DNA of 64,000 bases from Prosopocoilus inquinatus (taxonomy: Eukaryota; Arthropoda; Insecta; Coleoptera; Lucanidae), in the NCBI GenBank assembly GCA_036172665.1, contig CM069873.1:42378001-42442000 (forward strand), written 5' to 3'. Within the stretch, counting starts at the first letter, position 1. The number at the start of each line of letters is the position of its first letter. Shown here in pieces: positions 52,301-63,030 of the stretch. The position numbers and the translations under genes are program-made. Under the pieces are notes generated by a model. It made no database searches and had not been told where the DNA came from. It worked only from the letters and a program-made list of their open reading frames with translations.

Positions 52301-52680
52301 AAAACTCTTTCCAGCTCCTGCTGCGCCCAAAAACTTCGTATCTTACATCAGAGTTACTAGAGTCCATCGAAACGTCAAATAATATGATAGATAAATAAGG
52401 ATCGATTAGATACATCACAGGAAAAACGCTAATGCGTGTTGTTTCATTTAAAACTATTTCCAGCTCCTGCTGCGTCCAAAACCTTCGTATCTCACATCAG
52501 AGTTACTAGAGTCCATCGAAGCGTCAAATAACATGATAGATGAGTAAGGATCGATTAGATACATCACAGGAACAGCGCTAATGCGTGTTGTTTCATTTAA
52601 AACTATTTCCAGATTCTGCTGCGTTCGAAAATTTCGTCTCTCACATCAGAGTTACTGGAGTCCATCGAAACGTCAAATAA

Positions 52681-54984
52681 CATAGTAGATAAGTAAGGAT
52701 CGATTAGATACATCACAGGAACAACGCTAATACGTGTTGTTTCGTTCAAAACTATTTCCAGCTTCTGCTGCGTCCGAGAACTTTGTATCTCACATCAGAG
52801 TTACTGGAGTCCATTCAAACGTCAAATAACATGATAGATGAGTAAGGATCGATTAGATACATCACAGGAACAACGCTAATGCGTGTTGTTTCGTTTAAAA
52901 CTATTTCCAGCTTCTGCTGCGTCCTAAAATTTCGTATCTCACATTAGAGATACTGGAGTCCATCGAAACGTCAAATAACATGATAGATGAGTAAGGATCG
53001 ATTAGATACATCACAGGAACAACGCTAATACGTGTTGTTTCGTTCAAAACTATTTCCAGCTTCTGCTGCGTCCGAAAATTTCGTATCTCACATTAGAGTT
53101 ACTGGAGTCCATCGAAACGTCAAATAACATCGTAGCTAAGTAAGGATCGATTAGATACATCACAGGAACAACACTAATGCGTGCTGTTTCGTTTAAAACT
53201 ATTTCCAGCTCCTGCTGCGTCCAAAAACTTCGTATCTCACATCAGAGTTACTAGAGTCCATCGAATCGTCAAATAACATGATAGATGAGTAAGGATCGAT
53301 TAGATACATCACAGGAACAACGCTAATGCGTGTTGTTTCGTTTAAAACTATCTCCAGCTTCTGCTGCGTCCGAAAACTTTGTATCTCACATCAGAGTTAC
53401 TGGAGTCCATCCAAACGTCAAATAACATGATAGATAAGTAAGGATCGATTAGATACATCACAGGAACAACGCTAATACGTGTTGTTTCGTTCAAAACTAT
53501 TTCCAGCTTCTGCTGCGTCCGAGAACTTTGTATCTCACATCAGAGTTACTGGAGTCCATTCAAACGTCAAATAACATGATAGATGAGTAAGGATCGATTA
53601 GATACATCACAGGAACAACGCTAATGCGTGTTGTTTCGTTTAAAACTATTTCTAGCTTCAGCTGCGCCCGAGAACTTCGTATCTCACGTCACACAAGTTA
53701 CTGGAGTCTATCGAAACGCCAAATAACATGATAAATGAGTAAGGATCGATTAGATACATCACAGGAACAACGCTAATGCGTGTTGTTTCGTTTAAAACTA
53801 TTTCCAGCTTCTGCTGCGTCCGAAAATTTCGTATCTCACATTAGAGTTACTGGAGTCCATCGAAACGTCAAATAACATGATAGATGAGTAAGGATCGATT
53901 AGATACATCACAGGAACAACGCTAATACGTGCTGTTTCATTTAAAACTATTTCCAGCTTCAACTGCGTCCGAGAACTTCGTATCTCACATCAAAGTTACT
54001 GGAGTTCATCGAAACGCCAAATAACATGATAGATGAGTAAGGATCGATTAGATACATCACAGGAACAACGCTAATGCGTGTTGTTTCATTTAAAACTATT
54101 TCCAGCTTCAGCTGGGTCCGAGAATTTCGTATCTCACTTCAGAGTTGCTGGAGCCCATCCAAACGTCAAATAACATGATAGATGAGTAAGGATCGATTAC
54201 ATTCATCACAGGAACTACGCTAATACGTATTGTTTCGTTTAAAACTATTTCCAGTTTCTGCTGCGTCCGAAAACGTCGTATCTCACATCAGAGTTACTGG
54301 AGTACATCGATACGTCAAATAACATGATAGATAAGTAAGGATCGATTAGATACAGCACAGGAACAACACTAATGCGTGTTGTTTCGTTTAAAACTATTTC
54401 CAGCTCCTGCTGCGTCCAAAACCTTCGTATCTCACATCAGAGTTACTAGAGTCCATCGAAACGTCAAATAACATGATAGATGAGTAAGGATCGATTAGAT
54501 ACATCACAGGAACAACGCTAATACGTGTTGTTTCGTTCAAAACTATTTCCAGCTTCTGCTGCGTCCGAGAACTTTGTATCTCACATCAGAGTTACTGGAG
54601 TCCATCCAAACGTCAGATAACATGATAGATAAGTAAGGATCGATTAGATACATCACAGGAACAACGCTAATACGTGTTGTTTCGTTCAAAACTATTTCCA
54701 GCTTCTGCTGCGTCCGAGAACTTTGTATCTCACATCAGAGTTACTGGAGTCCATCCAAACGTCAAATAACATGATAGATGAGTAAGGATCGATTAGATAC
54801 ATCACAGGAACAACGCCAATACGTGTTGTTTCGTTTAAAACTATTTCCAGCTTCTGCTGCGTCCGAAAATTTCGTATCTCACATTAGAGTTACTGGAGTA
54901 CATCGAAACGTCAAATAACATGATAGATGAGTAAGGATCGATTAGATACATCACAGGAACAACGCTAATGCGTGTTGTTTCATT
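52681..54984 (+). repeat. Mosaic block between the large copies
   Basis: After monomer 354 the variant order no longer follows one earlier unit for long. It holds runs resembling parts of U1 (for example AGTAGATAAG, ACATCGTAGCTAAG with GCGTGCTGTTTCG, and CTATCTCCAG), the TTCAACTG and CTTCAGCTGGG pair at monomers 363-364, and private changes such as GAATCGTC near 53,264, AGTACATCGATACG near 54,302 and AGTACATCG near 54,898. The block contains the only length change in the array. It is the least regular part of the window. Confidence 0.65.
53641..53792 (+). repeat. 152-bp monomer with the only insertion in the array
   Basis: Monomer 361 is three bases longer than every other unit. Where related monomers read CACATCAAAGTTACTGG, this one reads CACGTCACACAAGTTAC, explained by an added CAC at 53,692-53,694 and one A-to-G change at 53,688. 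The added bases make a short CACAC run, so slippage or a small templated duplication is a simple cause. Neighbouring changes in the same unit (TTTCTAGC, GAGTCTATCG) are private or shared only with the monomers near 61.1 and 62.6 kb. Confidence 0.93.
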
Positions 54985-57900
54985 TAAAACTATTTCCAGC
55001 TTCAGCTGGGTCCGAGAACTTCGTATCTCACTTCAGAGTTGCTGGAGCCCATCCAAACGTCAAATAACATGATAGATGAGTAAGGATCGATTACATTCAT
55101 CACAGGAACTACGCTAATACGTGTTGTTTCATTTAAAACTATTTCCAGCTTCTGCTGCGTCCGAAAACTTTGTATCTCACATCAGAGTTACTGGAGTCCA
55201 TCGAAACGTCAAATAACATAGTAGATAAGTAAGGATCGATTAGATACATCACAGGAACTGCGCTAATACGTGTTGTTTCGTTCAAAACTATTTCCAGCTT
55301 CTGCTGCCTCCGAGAACATTGTATCTCACATCAGAGTTACTGGAGTCCATTCAAACGTCAAATAACATGATAGATGAGTAAGGATCGATTAGATACATCA
55401 CAGGAACAACGCTAATGCGTGTTGTTTCGTTTAAAACTATTTCCAGCTTCAGCTGCGCCCGAGAACTTCGTATCTCACATCAAAGTTACTGGAGTCCATC
55501 GAAACGCCAAATAACATGATAAATGAGTAAGGATCGATTAGATACATCACAGGAACAACGCTAATGCGTGTTGTTTCGTTTAAAGCTATTTCCAGCTTCT
55601 GCTGCGTCCGAAAATTTCGTATCTCACATTAGAGTTACTGGAGTCCATCGAAACGTCAAATAGCATGATAGATGAGTAAGGATCGATTAGATACATCACA
55701 GGAACAACGCTAATGCGTGTTGTTTCGTTTAAAACTATTTCCAGCTTCTGCTGCGTCCGAAAATTTCGTATCTCACATCAGAGTTACTGGAGTCCATCGA
55801 AACGTCAAATAACATAGTAGATAAGAAAGGATCGATTAGATACAGCACAGGAACAACACTAATGCGTGTTGTTTCGTTTAAAACTATTTCCAGCTCCTGC
55901 TGCGTCCAAAAACTTCGTATCTCACATCAGAGTTACTAGAGTCCATCGAAACGTCAAATAACATAGTAGCTAAATAAAAATCGATTAGATACATCACAGG
56001 AACAACGCTAGTACGTGTTGTTTCGTTCAAAACTATTTCCAGGTTCTGCTGCGTCCGAAAACTTTGTATCTCACATCAGAGTTACTGGAGTCCATCGAAA
56101 CGCCAAATAACATGATAGATGAGTAAGGATCGATTAGATACATCACAGGAACAACGCTAATGCGTGTTGTTTCGTTTAAAATTATCTCCAGCTTCTGCTG
56201 CGTCCGAAAACTTTGTATCTCACATCAGAGCTACTGGAGTCCATCCAAACGTCAGATAACATGATAGATAAGTAAGGATCGATTAGATACATCACAGGAA
56301 CAACGCTAATACGTGTTGTTTCGTTCATAACTATTTCCAGCTTCTGCTGCGTCCGAGAACTTTGTATCTCACATCAGAGTTACTGGAGTCCATCCAAACG
56401 TCAAATAACATGATAGATGAGTAAGGATCGATTAGATACATCACAGGAACAACGCTAATACGTGTTGTTTCGTTTAAAACTATTTCCAGCTTCTGCTGCG
56501 TCCGAAAATTTCGTATCTCACATTAGAGTTACTGGAGTCCATCGAAACGTCAAATAACATGATAGATGAGTAAGGATCGATTAGATACATCACAGGAACA
56601 ACGCTAATACGTGCTGTTTCATTTAAAACTATTTCCAGCTTCAGCTGCGTCCGAGAACTTCGTATCTCACATCAAAGTTACTGGAGTCAATCGAAACGCC
56701 AAATAACATGATAGATAAGTAAGGATCGATTTGATACATCACAGGAACAACGCTAATGCTTGTTGTTTCATTTAAAACTATTTCCAGCTTCAGCTGCGTC
56801 CGAAAACTTCGTATCTCACTTCAGAGTTACTGGAGCCCATCCAAACGTCAAATAACATGATAGATGAGTAAGGATCGATTACATTCATCACAGGAACAAC
56901 GCCAATACGTGTTGTTTCGTTTAAAACTATTTCCAGCTTATGCTGCGTCCGAAAACGTCGTATCTCACTTCAGAGTTACTGGAGTCCATCGAAACGTCAA
57001 ATAACATGATAGATAAGTAAGGATCGATTAGATACAGCACAGGAACAACACTAATGCGTGTTGTTTCGTTTAAAACTATTTCCAGCTCCTGCTGCGGCCA
57101 AAAACTTCGTATCTCACATCAGAGTTACTAGAGTCCATCGAAACGTCAAATAACATGATAGATGAGTAACGATCGATTAGATACATCACAGGAACAACGC
57201 TAATACGTGTTGTTTCGTTTAAAACTATTTCCAGCTTCTGCTGCGTCCGAAAATTTCGTATCTCACATTAGAGTTATTGGAGTCCATCGAAACGTCAAAT
57301 AACATAGTAGCTAAGTAAGGATCGATTAGGTACATCACAGGAACAACGCTAATACGTGTTGTTTCGTTCAAAACTATTTCCAGCTTCTGCTGCGTCCGAA
57401 AACTTTGTATCTCACATCAGAGTTACTAGAGTCCATCGAAACGCCAAATAACATGATAGATGGGTAAGGATCGATTAGATACATCACAGGAACAACGCTA
57501 ATGCGTGTTGTTTCGTTTAAAACTATCTCCAGCTTCTGCTGCGTCCGAAAACTTTGTATCTCACATCAGAGTTACTGGAGTCCATCCAAACGTCAAATAA
57601 CATGATAGATAAGTAAAGATCGATTAGATACATCACAGGAACAACGCTAATACGTGTTGTTTCGTTCAAAACTATTTCCAGCTTCTGCTGGGTAAGAGAA
57701 CTTTGTATCTCACATCAGAGTTACTGGAGTCCATCCAAACGTCAAATACCATGATAGATGAGTAAGGATCGATTAGACACATCACAGGAACAACGCTAAT
57801 ACGTATTGTTTCGTTTAAAACTATTTCCAGCTTCTGCTGCGTCCGAAAATTTCGTATCTCACATTAGAGTTACTGGAGTCCATCGAAACGTCAAATAACA

Positions 57901-59752
57901 TAGTAGCTAAGTAAGGATCGATTAGATACATCACAGGAACAACGCTAATACGTGTTGTTTCGTTGAAAACTATTTCCAGCTTGTGCTGCGTCCAAAAACT
58001 TCGTATATCACATCAGAGTTACTAGAGTCCATCGAAACGTCAAATAACATGATAGATGAGTAAGGATCGATTAGTTACATCACAGGAACAATGCTAATGC
58101 GTGTTGTTTCATTTAAAACTATTTCCAGCTTCTGCTGCGTCCGAAAATTTCGTATCTCACATTAGAGTTACTGGAGTCCATCGAAACGTCAAATAACATA
58201 GTAGCTAAGTAAGGATCAATTAGATACATCACAGGAACAACGCTAATACGTGTTGCTTCGTTTAAAACTATTTCCAGCTCCTGCTGCGCCCAAAAACTTC
58301 GTATCTTACATCAGAGTTACTAGAGTCCATCGAAACGTCAAATAACATGATAGATAAATAAGGATCGATTAGATACATCACACGAACAACGCTAATGCGT
58401 GTTGTTTCGTTTAAAACTATTTCCAGCTCCTGCTGCGTCCAAAAACTTCGTATCTCACATCAGAGTTACTAGAGTCCATCCAAACGTCAAATAACATGAT
58501 AGATGAGTAAGGATCGATTAGATACATCACAGGAACAACACTAATGCGTGCTGTTTCGTTTAAAACTATTTCCAGCTCCTGCTGCGTCCAAAAACTTCGT
58601 ATCTCACATCAGAGTTACTAGAGTCCATCGAAACTTCAAATAACATGATAGGCGAGTAAGGATCGATTAGATACATCACAGGAACAACGCTAATACGTGT
58701 TGTTTTGTTTAAAACTATTTCCAGCTTCTGCTGCGTCTGAAAATTTCGTATCTCACATTAGAGTTATTGGAGTCCATCGAAACGTCAAATAACATGATAG
58801 ATGAGTAAGGATCGATTAGATACATCACAGGAACAACGCTAATGCGTGTTGTTTCGTTTAAAACTATCTCCAGCTTCTGCTGCGTCCGAAAACTTTGTAT
58901 CTCACATCAGAGTTACTGGAGACCATCCAAACGTCAAATAACATGATAGAAGAGTAAGGATCGATTAGATACATCACAGGAACAACGCTAATACGTGTTG
59001 TTTCGTTCAAAACTATTTCCAGCTTCTGCTGCGTCCGAAAATTTCCTATCTCACATTAGAGTTACTGGAGTCCATCGAAACGTCAAATAACATCGTAGCT
59101 AAGTAAGGATCGATTAGATACATCACAGGAACAACACTAATGCGTGCTGTTTCGTTTAAAACTGTTTCCAGCTCCTGCTGCGTCCAAAAACTTCGTATCT
59201 CACATCAGAGTTACTAGAGTCCATCGAAACGTCAAATAACATGATAGATGAGTAAGGATCGATTAGATACATCACAGGAACAACGCTAATACGTGTTGTT
59301 TCGTTCAAAACTATTTCCAGCTTCTGCTGCGTCCGAAAACTTTGTATCTCACATCAGAGTTACTGGAGTCCATCGAAACGCCAAATAACATGATAGATGA
59401 GTAAGGATCGATTAGATACATCACAGGAACAACGCTAATGCGTGTTGTTTCGTTTAAAACTATCTCCAGCTTGTGCTGCGTCCGAAAACTTTGTATCTCA
59501 CATTAGAGTTACTGGAGTCCATCCAAACGTCAAATAACATGATAGATAAGTAAGGATCGATTAGATACATCACAGGAACAACGCTAATACGTGTTGCTTC
59601 GTTCAAAACTATTTCCAGCTTCTGCTGCGTCCGAGAACTTTGTATCTCACATCAGAGTTACTGGAGTGCATCCAAACGTCAAATAACATGATAGATAAGT
59701 AAGGATCGATTAGATACATCACAGGAACAACGCTAATGCGTGTTGTTTCATT
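54985..59752 (+). repeat. Return of the U1/U2 variant order (block E)
   Basis: Monomers 370-398 match monomers 26-54 at a constant offset of 344 monomers (51,256 bp, plus the 3-bp insertion). They include the U1/U2 boundary itself: the CTGCCTCCGAGAACATTG monomer (near 4,043 and 55,302), monomer 38 (5,514 and 56,773), CTGGGTAAGAG (44 and 388) and TTTCCTATC. Monomers 399-401 then match 18-20 of U1, so the six-monomer segment missing from U2 is at least partly present here. Private changes include AATGCTTGTTG near 56,757, CCAGGTTCTG near 56,040 and ATAGGCGAG near 58,650. Confidence 0.82.
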
Positions 59753-60050
59753 TAAAACTATTTCCAGCTTCTGCTGCGTCCGAAAATTTCGTATCTCACA
59801 TCAGAGTTACTGGAGTCCATCGAAACGTCAAATAACATAGTAGATAAGTAAGGATCGATTAGATACATCACAGGAACAACGCTAATACGTGTTGTTTCGT
59901 TCAAAACTATTTCCAGCTTCTGCTGCGTCCGAGAACATTGTATCTCACATCAGAGTTACTGGAGTCCATTCAAACGTCAAATAACATGATAGATGAGTAA
60001 GGATCGATTAGATACATCACAGGAACAACGCTAATGCGTGTTGTTTCGTT
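59753..60050 (+). repeat. Two monomers linking block E to the ten-monomer duplication
   Basis: Monomer 402 (AAAATTTCG, CACATCAG, AGTAGATAAG) and monomer 403 (GAGAACATTG, CCATTCAAACG) form a pair seen in the same order elsewhere, for example near 15.2-15.5 kb and, as a related pair, inside each copy of the following duplication near 60.8-61.0 and 62.3-62.5 kb. Confidence 0.7.
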
Positions 60051-61540
60051 TAAAACTATTTCCAGCTTCTGCTGCGTCCGAAAATTTCGTATCTCACATT
60101 AGAGTTACTGGAGTCCATCGAAACGTCAAATAACATGATAGATGAGTAAGGATCGATTAGATACATCACAGGAACAACGCTAATACGTGCTGTTTCATTT
60201 AAAAGTATTTCCAGCTTCAACTGCGTCCGAGAACTTCGTATCTTACATCAAAGTTACTGGAGTTCATCGAAACGCCAAATAACATGATAGATGAGTAAGG
60301 ATCGATTAGATACATCACAGGAACAACGCTAATGCGTGTTGTTTCATTTAAAACTATTTCCAGCTTCAGCTGGGTCCGAGAACTTCGTATCTCACTTCAG
60401 AGTTGCTGGAGCCCATCCAAACGTCAAATAACATGATAGATGAGTAAGGATCGATTACATTCATCACAGGAACTACGCTAATACGTGTTGTTTCGTTTAA
60501 AACTATTTCCAGCTTCTGCTGCGTCCGAAAACTTTGTATCTCACATCAGAGTTACTGGAGTCCATCCAAACGTCAAATAACATGATAGATAAGTAAGGAT
60601 CGATTAGATACATCACAGGAACAACGCTAATACGTGTTGTTTCGTTCAAAACTATTTCCAGTTTCTGCTGCGTCCGAGAACTTTGTATCTCACATCAGAG
60701 TTACTGGAGTGCATCCAAACGTCAAATAACATGATAGACAAGTAAGGATCGATTAGATACATCACAGGAACAACGCTAATGCGTGTTGTTTCATTTAAAA
60801 CTATTTCCAGCTTCTGCTGCGTCCGAAAATTTCGTATCTCACATCAGAGTTACTGGAGTCCATCGAAACGTCAAATAACATAGTAGATAAGTAAGGATCG
60901 ATTAGATACATCACAGGAACAACGATAATACGTGTTGTTTCGTTCAAAACTATTTCCAGCTTCTGCTGCGTCCGAGAACATTGTATCTCACATCAGAGTT
61001 ACTGGAGTCCATTCAAACGTCAAATAACATGATAGATGAGTAAGGATCGATTAGATACATCACAGGAACAACGCTAATGCGTGTTGTTTCGTTTAAAACT
61101 ATTTCTAGCTTCAGTTGCGCCCGAGAACTTCGTATCTCACATCAAAGTTACTGGAGTTCATCGAAACGCCAAATAACATGATAAATGAGTAAGGATCGAT
61201 TAGATACATCACAGGAACAACGCTAATGCGTGTTGTTTCGTTTAAAACTATTTCCAGCTTCTGCTGCGTCTGAAAATTTCGTATCTCACATTAGAGTTAC
61301 TGGAGTCCATCGAAACGTCAAATAACATGATAGATGAGTAAGGATCGATTAGATACATCACAGGAACAACGCTAATACGTGCTGTTTCATTTAAAACTAT
61401 TTCCAGCTTCAACTGCGTCCGAGAACTTCGTATCTCACATCAAAGTTACTGGAGTTCATCGAAACGCCAAATAACATGATAGATGAGTAAGGATCGATTA
61501 GATACATCACAGGAACAACGCTAATGCGTGTTGTTTCATT
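60051..61540 (+). repeat. Ten-monomer tandem duplication, first copy
   Basis: Monomers 404-413 (1,490 bp) are followed directly by a nearly identical second set. Markers at exactly 1,490 bp offset are AAAAGTATTTCC, GATAGACAAG, AACGATAATACG, TTTCTAGCTTCAGTTGCG and GTCTGAAAATTTCG. I saw only one or two differences between copies; here GAACTTCGTATC near 60,229 is GAACTACGTATC in the second copy. Such low divergence marks it as one of the youngest events in the window. Confidence 0.9.
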
Positions 61541-63030
61541 TAAAACTATTTCCAGCTTCTGCTGCGTCCGAAAATTTCGTATCTCACATTAGAGTTACTG
61601 GAGTCCATCGAAACGTCAAATAACATGATAGATGAGTAAGGATCGATTAGATACATCACAGGAACAACGCTAATACGTGCTGTTTCATTTAAAAGTATTT
61701 CCAGCTTCAACTGCGTCCGAGAACTACGTATCTTACATCAAAGTTACTGGAGTTCATCGAAACGCCAAATAACATGATAGATGAGTAAGGATCGATTAGA
61801 TACATCACAGGAACAACGCTAATGCGTGTTGTTTCATTTAAAACTATTTCCAGCTTCAGCTGGGTCCGAGAACTTCGTATCTCACTTCAGAGTTGCTGGA
61901 GCCCATCCAAACGTCAAATAACATGATAGATGAGTAAGGATCGATTACATTCATCACAGGAACTACGCTAATACGTGTTGTTTCGTTTAAAACTATTTCC
62001 AGCTTCTGCTGCGTCCGAAAACTTTGTATCTCACATCAGAGTTACTGGAGTCCATCCAAACGTCAAATAACATGATAGATAAGTAAGGATCGATTAGATA
62101 CATCACAGGAACAACGCTAATACGTGTTGTTTCGTTCAAAACTATTTCCAGTTTCTGCTGCGTCCGAGAACTTTGTATCTCACATCAGAGTTACTGGAGT
62201 GCATCCAAACGTCAAATAACATGATAGACAAGTAAGGATCGATTAGATACATCACAGGAACAACGCTAATGCGTGTTGTTTCATTTAAAACTATTTCCAG
62301 CTTCTGCTGCGTCCGAAAATTTCGTATCTCACATCAGAGTTACTGGAGTCCATCGAAACGTCAAATAACATAGTAGATAAGTAAGGATCGATTAGATACA
62401 TCACAGGAACAACGATAATACGTGTTGTTTCGTTCAAAACTATTTCCAGCTTCTGCTGCGTCCGAGAACATTGTATCTCACATCAGAGTTACTGGAGTCC
62501 ATTCAAACGTCAAATAACATGATAGATGAGTAAGGATCGATTAGATACATCACAGGAACAACGCTAATGCGTGTTGTTTCGTTTAAAACTATTTCTAGCT
62601 TCAGTTGCGCCCGAGAACTTCGTATCTCACATCAAAGTTACTGGAGTTCATCGAAACGCCAAATAACATGATAAATGAGTAAGGATCGATTAGATACATC
62701 ACAGGAACAACGCTAATGCGTGTTGTTTCGTTTAAAACTATTTCCAGCTTCTGCTGCGTCTGAAAATTTCGTATCTCACATTAGAGTTACTGGAGTCCAT
62801 CGAAACGTCAAATAACATGATAGATGAGTAAGGATCGATTAGATACATCACAGGAACAACGCTAATACGTGCTGTTTCATTTAAAACTATTTCCAGCTTC
62901 AACTGCGTCCGAGAACTTCGTATCTCACATCAAAGTTACTGGAGTTCATCGAAACGCCAAATAACATGATAGATGAGTAAGGATCGATTAGATACATCAC
63001 AGGAACAACGCTAATGCGTGTTGTTTCATT
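61541..63030 (+). repeat. Ten-monomer tandem duplication, second copy
   Basis: Monomers 414-423 repeat 404-413. The join is placed within the first 20 or so bases of monomer 414: monomer 413 ends in CATTTAAAAC as monomer 423 does, but is followed by CTTCTGCTG instead of CTTCAGCTGGG. After 63,030 the order moves to the eight-monomer cassette in its GCTGTAGCCCATTC form, which differs from the GCTGGAGCCCATCC form inside this duplication. Confidence 0.9.

Larger units (their letters stand above)
33079..52680 (+). repeat. Second copy (X2) of the 20-kb segmental duplication
   Basis: Monomers 223 to 354 repeat monomers 37 to 169 with whole-monomer differences. Relative to X1, this copy lacks four monomers after 249, gains one at about 275, fuses two into a hybrid at 297, gains two before the ACTGTAG monomer (327), and gains one near 49.2 kb. 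Point differences seen include TATCATATC near 34,463, GCTTATACG near 35,890, TTCGAATCTC near 39,820 and GAGTATGG near 40,921. Correspondence stops near 52,680, where AGTAGATAAG replaces GATAGATGAG. Confidence 0.8.
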
